Source of the DNA: Bacillota bacterium
GTDB lineage: Bacteria > Bacillota > Clostridia > Acetivibrionales > DSM-1351
DNA: 64,000 nucleotides
NCBI GenBank assembly: GCA_023439045.1
Contig: JAEXOY010000036.1
Location: forward strand, 99,884-163,883
Direction of reading: 5' to 3'
The notes beneath the pieces are model-generated. The model saw nothing but the letters and a program-made list of their open reading frames with translations. It was not told the origin of the DNA and did not search any database. Shown here piece by piece: positions 34,183-42,212 of the stretch; the first letter of the stretch is position 1, and the number at the start of each line of letters is the position of its first letter. The translations under genes and the position numbers were made by a program.

Positions 34183-35721
34183 TTATTTCTGATTCATTTG
34201 GTAAATGACATATTGAGCTGTCCTTTTTAATTCAGTGAAATCAAAGCCATTCTCAAGCATTTGCTTAGTATATATAGAATTTGACTGCTCCTTGCCAAAC
34301 CAAATCAAATACTGTTTGTCGTAGTCTTTATTTTCTGATAAAAAGCTTTCATAGTTGTAAAGCGGTATTCCATCTTGCTTTGGAGTATAATGAGACTTTT
34401 TGTCCCAAATATAGTTTATAGCATTTGGGTTATTTGAGTATATAATATCTGCATCCTCAATCAAATCCCTATCAAGAATAATGCCCTCCCTTAGCCAAGT
34501 ATCTGAGTTATACCCGCTTAAGCCATGAGCAGCTGCATCCTGGAGGCCTGCATAGGTTTGTCTAATACCTGATGTTGCATAGAAGGAAATAACAAATAAT
34601 GATAATATTAAAAATGAAACTGCTAATACTTTATCAATTCTATTATTTTTTGTTATTACTATGATATTCTCCAGTAAAACACAAAAAATCATAATCAGTG
34701 GTATAAACGCAGGAATTAAGTATCTATCTCCTAGGGGATCAAAAGCTACCTTTGTAGCCGATATTATCATATAAATCAGATATAGAGCAACATATCCTAA
34801 CAAAAAAGTAACCAAATATTTTCGATCTACCTCTAGCTTAATGGTTCTGAAAAATGCATACATAATAGCTACAGCAAGTACAATTATTAATAATAATAAA
34901 ACTAATCTACTGCTAGTAATGCCCTCAAATCCGGGTAATAACCAATTAATAACAGTCTTGAAAGTACGGATAATATTCGTGGTTAGTGTTACTTCTGCAG
35001 CTGGACGCATTCCAACTAACGTCTCGGATAAAATATAATTTCTGATAATAAATATAAGCGTTGGTATAACCGAAATGCTGCCATATACAAAAACTATCTT
35101 AAGCTTATTACCCCAACCCTTAATTCTAAATAACAGATATACACAAACAATGGCAACTAATGTAACGCCAACATACCTAGTAAGGCATGCAAATGCTGAT
35201 AGTATTCCCATTGCAAATATCGGCCTTAACCATGAAGCATTGAAATCCTTTGTTGTAAAAAGTATGTAAAATACTGTTGCACAAAAAAATAAATACATTG
35301 GTTCAGACCAAGCATAAAGAGACATTTTTAATAAAGGAAACGCAATAACACACATTCCCGAGAATATGAACGGCACTATCCAACTTGATAGTAACTTCCT
35401 AAGCATTCTAACAGAAACAAAAATCGTTAGTGCAAAGAATAGAGCATTTAAAAATCTAGAGAAAGCAAGTACGCTTATACCTAATAAACTTGGAATAGCA
35501 AGTATTGCCGGGTAAAGCGGGGGCCACTGAATAAATGGAGACGTATATGCAAAATATTGTAAGCCTTCACCGTTTGCAAGGCTATCCGCAGCATTTAAAT
35601 ATGCTACAGTATCTGCAGAAACACCTGGCCCATACTTTTGCGTACCGTAAATAACAAGGAAAAAAGCCACTATTGAAAAAAGAATATCTATTGCTAAAAC
35701 GACTTTAGTTGTCTTTTTCAT
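34183..35721 (-). CDS. Polytopic GT39/ArnT-like glycosyltransferase
   Basis: The 512 residues have about eleven transmembrane helices and the N-terminal outer-loop signature of dolichyl-phosphate-mannose/ArnT-type GT-C enzymes: VSADTVAYLNAADSLANGEGLQ followed by WPPLYPAILAI. A soluble C-terminal domain of about 110 residues follows (SGYNSDTWLREGIILDRDLIEDADIIYSN). Such enzymes take one sugar from a polyprenyl-phosphate donor and add it to an envelope acceptor outside the membrane. I start at the ATG at 35721, which has GGAGG eight bases upstream; an upstream in-frame ATG overlaps that site. It lies between the DPPR-like and LTA-synthase-like genes. Confidence 0.78.
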   Translation of the reverse strand: MKKTTKVVLAIDILFSIVAFFLVIYGTQKYGPGVSADTVAYLNAADSLANGEGLQYFAYTSPFIQWPPLYPAILAIPSLLGISVLAFSRFLNALFFALTIFVSVRMLRKLLSSWIVPFIFSGMCVIAFPLLKMSLYAWSEPMYLFFCATVFYILFTTKDFNASWLRPIFAMGILSAFACLTRYVGVTLVAIVCVYLLFRIKGWGNKLKIVFVYGSISVIPTLIFIIRNYILSETLVGMRPAAEVTLTTNIIRTFKTVINWLLPGFEGITSSRLVLLLLIIVLAVAIMYAFFRTIKLEVDRKYLVTFLLGYVALYLIYMIISATKVAFDPLGDRYLIPAFIPLIMIFCVLLENIIVITKNNRIDKVLAVSFLILSLFVISFYATSGIRQTYAGLQDAAAHGLSGYNSDTWLREGIILDRDLIEDADIIYSNNPNAINYIWDKKSHYTPKQDGIPLYNYESFLSENKDYDKQYLIWFGKEQSNSIYTKQMLENGFDFTELKRTAQYVIYQMNQK

Positions 35722-35765
35722 TTGTAGTACCTCCATACAGATTATATTAGAAATAAGAGTTTAAT

Positions 35766-37670
35766 TCAACGTTTTTCAATTACCTCACTATTAATTTTAA
35801 AATACTGCCAGTTTTTTAGCTCATTATACTTTTGCATCTGGTTTTCATTTAGGACTTTGGTAAAACCCTCCTCCGTTTTGGCATAATATCGATCAATTAC
35901 AGGCAAATCTCTTCTTACATCATTTAAAAAATCATAGTAGGAGTCCTGACCCTTAAAACCAAGCAGTTCAAGCAATACCGGGCCTAAGTAATTGGCATTT
36001 ATAGTATTGTCTTTTGGAAGATCCAGCTTCTTTTTTGCAGCTTCAAAATTGGTCTTATTATATGCCGTTTCATTTGCCCATATTAAAAATGGTAATCTTG
36101 AGCTATTAAATATTTGCTCCATACTTCCCCGTTCATCAAAATTTATCCCTAATTCCTTATATATATCAGCATCATCACCAGTAAAGGGAAGATGATTTCC
36201 CACAAATACAATTATTGTAGGAGTATCGCTATTCATGAAATAGTTAACCAAAACATTGAGCATATTATCGCTGTCTCTTACCCCTTCAAAATATGTGTTC
36301 AGCTTTAGTTTGCTCTCGTCCGGTATTTCTTTTCTAAAGGTTTCAATTTCTACTGGCTTGTAATTATATTTATCAGCTGTATAGGGTGCAGAGTTTTGAG
36401 TAGATACAGCATAACAGAACCAAGGCTTTACCTCCTTAGTCTTATAATTATCCTTGTATTTTTGAACAATCATTTTTGCGAGTGAGTAGTCAGAAATATT
36501 GTCCCCCTTGAGGTTATCAGGCTTTTTAAAGTTGTTTATAAGCACTTGATTTGATAAACCAAGGAATTTATAGACATTGCTTCTATTATACATCCAGCCT
36601 TCACCCGGATAGATTAACTGATCAGCATATCCATTCTCAGTAAAAAACCTTGGGATAGAGCTTAGATTTTTTCTTATCATGTTAAATGCTGAGGTCCCTT
36701 TACTGTTTAAGTAGGAGGTCTGCATTCCAGTAAGGATGTCATACTCGGCATTAGCTGTCTCTCCCGAATTTCCCGGCACAATAATATGCCCAGAGATACT
36801 ATTACGCATTAGTGATATTCTCGAATAATTTTTCAGAGGGTCATTCGCCTCTGTTATAATAAATGGCTTATAAGTGCTTAAATCAGAGAAGGCTTCACTT
36901 ACTATAAAAATTACATTGGATTTAACATTTGGCACCTTAACTTTTTCTGTAGAATGAGCCTTAATCAATTCCTGTGCATACTTTTTGCTATAATTATCGG
37001 GCTGTTCAATGCGGCTTGTATTAAAATTATACAGAAAACTATATATAAAGCCTAAATCATTAAAAACACCCGAAGTATATTTAGATGTCTGAACAGGTAG
37101 TTTTTCGTACAGACTTGTGGAGCTGTAAACAAGGGTATTAATAATTAATGCAAAACATACCGTAAGTACTGTTATAGAAACCTTTATAAAAGTGTTAAAT
37201 TTATATGATTTAATAAATATACCAGCAGCTATTAGTAGTGCTATGGCAAGTATGCACACCACAAACATAACAAAGTCGTAGCGGATGGTGTTGATTGCTG
37301 CTTTGCCAGTAGTAGCTGATGAACCATTGAAAATATCAAGTGGCATGAAAGGGTCATCATAGTAGATTATCCTGAATCTATTGATTAAGCTTGCGCTAAA
37401 GCATATTACTGAAACCGCTGCCGCAGAAAAAAAAGTATTTTGGCATAAAATAAAAATCAGAATATTTAATATCAATATTGGCATTAGATTAAGCAAAAAA
37501 ATAGTGGGGTGGCTTGTTAGTTGCTCCAATACATGAGCTATATTTACCGGCTGTACCAAGAAGCATATACTCTCTATAAATATTGAAAGCATCACAATAG
37601 CCAATGCAGTCAGCCATCTGCTCATATTGTAACGCCTTTTGCGTTGGTTGAAATTGTAAATATTGTACAT
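35766..37670 (-). CDS. LTA-synthase-family (sulfatase-fold) phosphoglycerol transferase
   Basis: The 634-residue protein has five N-terminal transmembrane helices and a large extracytoplasmic alkaline-phosphatase/sulfatase-fold domain from about 245. The metal-site strand is NVIFIVSEAFSDLS (E259), the catalytic threonine is in GNSGETANAEYDILTG (T305), with VFVGNHLPF supplying the late histidine. Members polymerise or transfer sn-glycerol-1-phosphate from phosphatidylglycerol to make lipoteichoic acid or decorate other polymers. It is 45 bases upstream of the GT39-like gene, so the two are probably co-transcribed. GAGGT precedes the ATG. Confidence 0.87.
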   Translation of the reverse strand: MYNIYNFNQRKRRYNMSRWLTALAIVMLSIFIESICFLVQPVNIAHVLEQLTSHPTIFLLNLMPILILNILIFILCQNTFFSAAAVSVICFSASLINRFRIIYYDDPFMPLDIFNGSSATTGKAAINTIRYDFVMFVVCILAIALLIAAGIFIKSYKFNTFIKVSITVLTVCFALIINTLVYSSTSLYEKLPVQTSKYTSGVFNDLGFIYSFLYNFNTSRIEQPDNYSKKYAQELIKAHSTEKVKVPNVKSNVIFIVSEAFSDLSTYKPFIITEANDPLKNYSRISLMRNSISGHIIVPGNSGETANAEYDILTGMQTSYLNSKGTSAFNMIRKNLSSIPRFFTENGYADQLIYPGEGWMYNRSNVYKFLGLSNQVLINNFKKPDNLKGDNISDYSLAKMIVQKYKDNYKTKEVKPWFCYAVSTQNSAPYTADKYNYKPVEIETFRKEIPDESKLKLNTYFEGVRDSDNMLNVLVNYFMNSDTPTIIVFVGNHLPFTGDDADIYKELGINFDERGSMEQIFNSSRLPFLIWANETAYNKTNFEAAKKKLDLPKDNTINANYLGPVLLELLGFKGQDSYYDFLNDVRRDLPVIDRYYAKTEEGFTKVLNENQMQKYNELKNWQYFKINSEVIEKR

Positions 37671-37773
37671 AGTTTCTTTTACCTCAAATACATAATTTGT
37701 TCGTTACAATTATTGTCACAAATAAAAGAAACCATACAATATAAGTACCAAATTTAGCTTAAAATGAAGGTAG

Positions 37774-37824
37774 CGTAAATAAAGGAGCCTTAAAACAGTT
37801 GTATTTCAGCTGTTTCAAAGCCCC
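37774..37824 (-). terminator. Strong terminator of nrdDG
   Basis: On the minus strand a 15-bp stem with a few G-T pairs (37824-37810 with 37798-37784), extended inward by two more pairs, ends in CCTTTATTTAC. Outside it the same 3' arm (GCTCC) can pair with GGAGC near the nrdG stop (37866-37874), so two mutually exclusive folds are possible. Confidence 0.7.
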
Positions 37825-37871
37825 TAATTTATACACCAACTATATCACCAGCCGAGCGAAATAACGCTCCT

Positions 37872-38390
37872 TTACATTTCATATACACATGCCAGCTCAA
37901 TCTGCTGATACCTTAAGGATTGCTTCACATCAATGATTCTTTGATTCTCAGAACCTCTGAACTTAAGAAGCAGATTCTTTTTTTCTGATATAAAAGGCCC
38001 ATCTACCAGTATATCAGTATTTTTCAATAAGCTTGCAAAGCCTGGTCGCTCCTTGCTTATGGACAACAGATTCTCATAGGTGTAACCTGTGTAGGTTACG
38101 ACATTGAGTCCCATGGCCCTAACCCTTGCTGCAAACTCTGAAAAAACTTCTGCCTGCTCAAAGGGATCACCTCCACTTAATGTGACTCCATCAAGGAGAG
38201 GGTTCTTCTTGATTTCTCTAATAAGGTCATCTATTTCAATGAGTGTTCCCCCATCAAACGAATGAGTTTGCGGATTATGGCACCCCTTGCACCTATGCTT
38301 ACAACCCTGAGCAAAAACCACCATTCGGATTCCAGGTCCATCAGTAATAGATTCCTCCACAATACCCGCTATTCTCAGCTTATAGCTCAT
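37872..38390 (-). CDS. nrdG: Anaerobic ribonucleoside-triphosphate reductase activating protein
   Basis: NrdG is the radical-SAM activase that installs the glycyl radical on NrdD. The cluster-binding CxxxCxxC is GCKHRCKGCHNP (C30, C34, C37), and the SAM-binding GGDPFEQAE follows. At 172 residues it has the usual length. I start at the ATG at 38390, which has AGAAGGTG about six bases upstream; a GTG at 38399 belongs to that site. It lies 33 bases after nrdD and is followed by a strong terminator. Confidence 0.97.
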   Translation of the reverse strand: MSYKLRIAGIVEESITDGPGIRMVVFAQGCKHRCKGCHNPQTHSFDGGTLIEIDDLIREIKKNPLLDGVTLSGGDPFEQAEVFSEFAARVRAMGLNVVTYTGYTYENLLSISKERPGFASLLKNTDILVDGPFISEKKNLLLKFRGSENQRIIDVKQSLRYQQIELACVYEM

Positions 38391-38422
38391 GGAATTCACC
38401 TTCTTTTGTAATGTAATCTATT

Positions 38423-40735
38423 TTATAAATGCTTTACCCTATCTCTAACCTCAGCCTTTTTTGCATCATTAAATCTTTCCAAGGTGCCTACGAGGTAGCC
38501 GGTAATTCTACGGATTCTTTCAAAGTGCCTGTCGTCTTCTTCACGGCCGCACTTCGGACAAGTATCCCCAATTATCCCTGTAAAGCCGCAAACAGGGTCT
38601 CTATCAACAGGGTGGTTAATTGAGCCGTATCCGATTCCAGACTCCTTCATAGCCCTAATTACCTTCTCGAATGCCTCAAGATTCTGTGAAGGATCGCCAT
38701 CTAACTCGACATAAGTAATGTGTCCCGCATTTGTCAGCTCATGATATGGAGCCTCAAGTCTTATCTTTTCGATAGCATTAATCTTATGGTAAACAGGAAC
38801 ATGGAAGCTATTTGTATAGTATTCTCTATCGGTTACCCCTTCAATTTCACCGTAAGCCTTCTTGTCATATTTCACAAATCTACCAGAAGTACCTTCAGCA
38901 GGAGTAGCTATAAGTGTATAGTTCAAACCATATTTTTTACTTGCCATATCCATACGTTTTCTCATATAGCCTATTATTTCAAGTCCAAGATTTTGGGCAC
39001 TTTCCGATTCACCATGATGATTACCTGTCAATGCCTTCAGACATTCAGCAAGACCAATGAAGCCCATCGTTAATGTACCGTGTTTGAGTACTTCTCCTAT
39101 CTCATCATCCCAGCCTAAATTCTTAGAACCTATCCAAACGCCTTGACCCATCAGGAATGGGAAATTTTTTACCTTCTTTGCGGCTTGAATCTTATAGCGC
39201 TCATATAGCTGATCGATAACGAGGTCAATCCTCTTGTCTAATTCCTCGAAAAAAATATTTATATTTTTGTTGCTTCTCAAAGCAATTCTTGGAAGATTAA
39301 TAGTTGTAAAGCTCAAGTTTCCTCTGCCATAAATTATTTCCTTTGAAGGGTCGTAAGCATTACCAATAACCCTTGTTCTGCAACCCATATATGCAATCTC
39401 AGTTTCAGGATGCCCAGGCTTATAATACTTAAGGTTGTATGGTGCATCTATAAATGAGAAGTTCGGGAACAATCTCTTGGCACTAACCCTACACGCAAGC
39501 TTGAACAAATCATAATTAGGATCTTGGCTATTATAATTTATGCCTTCCTTAACTTTGAATATGTGTATTGGGAAAATAGGTGTTTCACCATTTCCCAAGC
39601 CAGCCTCAGTTGCCAGCAGCAAATTCTTTGTCACCAACCTGCCTTCTGGAGATGTGTCGGTACCATAATTAATTGAGCTAAAAGGAATCTGTGCTCCTGC
39701 TCTGCTGTGCATTGTATTGAGATTATGCACAAATGCCTCCATAGCCTGATAGGTAATCCTGTCTGTCTCATCTACTGCCTTGTTTGCAGCAAAAGACTGA
39801 GCTTTCTTTACCATATTTTCATCTTCTATGTCCTTTATAAGGTACTTGAATTCTGTTTCAAGGTATAATTCCATTCTGCCAAGAGCAGGACGTAATTCGC
39901 ATTCTCTATAGACTTCTTCCATCGCCTTCTCAATTATAACTATATAGTCAACGCCATCAGAAAGCAGCTCAAGTGCCTTCCTAAGGTTCTGCTTGTATAC
40001 CCTTATAAATGTCTTTTCAACACCAAGTGCCATACCATAATCAAAATTAGGTATGCTCTGGCCACCGTGCTGGTCATTTTGGTTTGATTGAATAGCAATA
40101 CAAGCCAGTGCTGAATAACTGTTTATGTCATTCGGTTCTCTTAAGTATCCATGCCCAGTGCCAAAGCCATTCTTAAATAGCTCAATTATATCGATCTGAC
40201 AACAAGTTGTGGTAAGAGTAAGAAAATCCATATCGTGAATATGAATATCCGCATCATTATGAGCCTTGGCATGCTCTGGCTTCAAAACATACATCTCATA
40301 GAATTGTTTAGCACCTTCTGAGCCATATTTGAGCATAGTGCCCATAGCGGTATCGCCATCAATATTTGCATTTTCTCTTTTTAGATCGTTATCCTTTGCA
40401 TCCTTAAAGGTCAGTTCTTCATAAACCTTCATTAAGCGCGTATTCATTTCACGAACCTTTGTACGCTCAGATCTGTACAGAATAAACTCTTTGGCAGTTC
40501 GTGCATGACCAGTTTCTATTAAAACCTTTTCGACAGCATCCTGAATTTCTTCTACACCAGGTACTCTCTTATTAAGTGTAGTTTCTATGTATTCAACAAC
40601 CTTCTCTGCTAACATCATTGCTGTCTGATAGTCTTTACCCCCCGTTGCACTTGCTGCCTTGAAAATTGCATTTGCTATCTTTTCAATGTTAAAAGGAGCT
40701 TCTCTTCCATCACGCTTAGTGATTTTGGTTATCAT
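38423..40735 (-). CDS. nrdD: Anaerobic ribonucleoside-triphosphate reductase
   Basis: NrdD is the class III reductase that makes deoxyribonucleotides without oxygen. An ATP-cone (about 1-95, KITKRDGREAPFNIEKIANAI) senses ATP/dATP. The large ten-stranded barrel holds the catalytic cysteines. The C-terminal Zn site is DPVCGFTGIIGDTCPKCGRE and the glycyl radical loop is RRITGYLVG, with its glycine in TGYL. The 770-residue length is normal. The gene has its own promoter overlapped by paired NrdR-like boxes, and a hairpin in its leader. It forms an operon with nrdG. Confidence 0.98.
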   Translation of the reverse strand: MITKITKRDGREAPFNIEKIANAIFKAASATGGKDYQTAMMLAEKVVEYIETTLNKRVPGVEEIQDAVEKVLIETGHARTAKEFILYRSERTKVREMNTRLMKVYEELTFKDAKDNDLKRENANIDGDTAMGTMLKYGSEGAKQFYEMYVLKPEHAKAHNDADIHIHDMDFLTLTTTCCQIDIIELFKNGFGTGHGYLREPNDINSYSALACIAIQSNQNDQHGGQSIPNFDYGMALGVEKTFIRVYKQNLRKALELLSDGVDYIVIIEKAMEEVYRECELRPALGRMELYLETEFKYLIKDIEDENMVKKAQSFAANKAVDETDRITYQAMEAFVHNLNTMHSRAGAQIPFSSINYGTDTSPEGRLVTKNLLLATEAGLGNGETPIFPIHIFKVKEGINYNSQDPNYDLFKLACRVSAKRLFPNFSFIDAPYNLKYYKPGHPETEIAYMGCRTRVIGNAYDPSKEIIYGRGNLSFTTINLPRIALRSNKNINIFFEELDKRIDLVIDQLYERYKIQAAKKVKNFPFLMGQGVWIGSKNLGWDDEIGEVLKHGTLTMGFIGLAECLKALTGNHHGESESAQNLGLEIIGYMRKRMDMASKKYGLNYTLIATPAEGTSGRFVKYDKKAYGEIEGVTDREYYTNSFHVPVYHKINAIEKIRLEAPYHELTNAGHITYVELDGDPSQNLEAFEKVIRAMKESGIGYGSINHPVDRDPVCGFTGIIGDTCPKCGREEDDRHFERIRRITGYLVGTLERFNDAKKAEVRDRVKHL

Positions 40736-40782
40736 ATGTGCACTGCCACCTTTCTGATTTTTTCTTGCTTTTTACGCTCATA

Positions 40783-40813
40783 ATGCCCTGAAACAAAAAA
40801 AGGCACAGGGCAT
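40783..40813 (-). promoter_or_regulatory. Hairpin in the nrdD leader
   Basis: An 8-bp GC-rich stem (40783-40790 with 40806-40813) lies between the promoter and the nrdD ribosome site. No T tract follows its 3' side on the minus strand, so it is more likely an mRNA-stability or regulatory stem than a terminator. Confidence 0.5.
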
Positions 40814-40861
40814 TTAGCAAGGCAAGTTTATTAAATTTCAACAAATTGGTAATTAATTTTG

Positions 40862-40907
40862 TACCTATATGTTGTGTATTTATACTATCACTATCTATAT
40901 ATAGTGT
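40862..40907 (-). promoter_or_regulatory. nrdR box: Paired NrdR-like boxes upstream of nrdD
   Basis: Two 16-bp palindrome-like sites lie at 40892-40907 (TATCTATATATAGTGT on the plus strand) and 40862-40877 (TACCTATATGTTGTGT). Each matches about 12 of 16 positions of the published NrdR consensus. Their centres are 30 bp apart, close to three helical turns, as in known NrdR operators. They overlap the promoter. Confidence 0.75.
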
Positions 40908-40910
40908 CAA
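40882..40910 (-). promoter_or_regulatory. nrdD promoter
   Basis: On the minus strand TTGACA (40910-40905) and TAGTAT (40887-40882) are spaced by 17 bases. The first NrdR-like box covers the spacer and part of the -35; the second lies at the start of transcription. Confidence 0.72.
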
Positions 40911-41027
40911 TATGGGATTATAGTACTAAATTTAGACAAGAAATCTCTCAAACTCTTATAGTTTCTACTTTTAGCCTTAGTTATGTTTTAAAAAATTTTT
41001 TTTCGGAGTATAAACAAAAAATTTACC

Positions 41028-41064
41028 TAAAAAAAGGGACTACACTCAACATAGTGATAGCCCC
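41028..41064 (-). terminator. Intrinsic terminator of the ROK kinase gene
   Basis: On the minus strand an imperfect GC-containing stem (GGGGCTATCACT with AGTGTAGTCCC) is followed by TTTTTTT. It lies about 110 bases past the ROK stop. Confidence 0.78.
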
Positions 41065-41175
41065 GCATTTATATAACTAGTATTAATTTTTCCTCTGATG
41101 CATTAACTTGTACTGACATGTTATTCTCATCATAACATCCTAATACTGGCTATTATGGTGTTCCAATTTACGTCG

Positions 41176-42147
41176 TCATAACATCTCAATCTTGTCGTCC
41201 TTAAAACTCCCTAGCATTGCAGCACCGAGAATAATTGCTCCCCCGCCCGTCTCCGCCATTTTAAACTCAGGTAGTTTCAAACCCTTACAGTAAATTTTCT
41301 GACTAAGCAGTGAAATCAGAGGTTTTGATAAGCTTTCACCAAGCTTGTTGATTGGACCAGCAATAATAACAACAGAAGGCATTAGTATATTAACGATATT
41401 TGCTATACCCTCGGCAAGTACCTCAATAAAATCGTCAAATACCTTTTTTGCATAAATATCGCCCTGTTTAGCAGCCTCATAAGCTGTTGTCTCATTTATT
41501 TGATTAATGTCGTTATTTATAAGTGACATAATAATGGAATCTGGATTAGCTGCTGCATTCTTTGTTTCTTCGATAAGTGCTGAAGCGGAAGCATACATTT
41601 CCCAGCAGCCCTTACGACCGCAGGTACATTGTCTTCCATTTTGATTTATTACCATATGGCCAAATTCTGTTCCCCCAAAATTAAAGCCATTATAAATGCT
41701 GCCGTCAATAATAAGCCCCCCGCCTATACCATTACCTATCTTTATAGTTAGCGAGCTGCTAGTACCATATGCAGCGCCTAGCAGGTATTCGGAAATCGCA
41801 ACACAATTTGCATCATTCTCAACGTATACAGGAACATTTATGTATTTTTGGATTTCTTGACGAATGTTTGCATTCTCAAAATTCAAGGAGTAATTTCTAA
41901 GTACAATACCTTTCTCATTGTCGGTAATACCAGGACAACCAACACCAATGGACTTAATTTGCTTAAGCTCCAAACCCTCTTCGTCTATTCCTTTTTCTAT
42001 GAGGTCATATATATCTCTGATAACACCCTCAAAGGATTTATTTTTCTCTGTTGGCATGGAAACCTTTCTGACAAGCTTTTGATTTTTGTCAAGAATTCCA
42101 ACAGCTATATTTCTTACTCCAATTTCTACGCCAATGTAGAATTTCAT
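41176..42147 (-). CDS. ROK-family sugar kinase
   Basis: The 323 residues match the ROK family; without the N-terminal winged helix of NagC/XylR repressors it should be a kinase, most likely glucokinase. The phosphate loop is IGVEIGVRNIAVGILD, the substrate-facing block GCPGITDNEKGIV, the catalytic aspartate lies in YVENDANCVAISEY, and the second ATP loop in LTIKIGNGIGGGLI. The zinc-binding CTCGRKGCWEMYASASAL and EFGHMVI are the family signature. It is a single-gene unit with no transport genes next to it, so the sugar is not fixed by context. Confidence 0.9.
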   Translation of the reverse strand: MKFYIGVEIGVRNIAVGILDKNQKLVRKVSMPTEKNKSFEGVIRDIYDLIEKGIDEEGLELKQIKSIGVGCPGITDNEKGIVLRNYSLNFENANIRQEIQKYINVPVYVENDANCVAISEYLLGAAYGTSSSLTIKIGNGIGGGLIIDGSIYNGFNFGGTEFGHMVINQNGRQCTCGRKGCWEMYASASALIEETKNAAANPDSIIMSLINNDINQINETTAYEAAKQGDIYAKKVFDDFIEVLAEGIANIVNILMPSVVIIAGPINKLGESLSKPLISLLSQKIYCKGLKLPEFKMAETGGGAIILGAAMLGSFKDDKIEML

Positions 42148-42212
42148 AGTATTTTAGACCCCTTTATAAAAATAATTATTATATGTTTATTCTATGTTTC
42201 TGTACCAAAATA

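Larger units (their letters stand above)
40736..41175. other. Regulatory gap between nrdD and the ROK gene
   Basis: This 440-base stretch holds no gene. It contains the nrdD leader with a hairpin, the nrdD promoter with two NrdR-like boxes (40862-40910), AT-rich sequence, and the ROK gene terminator (41028-41064). Confidence 0.75.
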
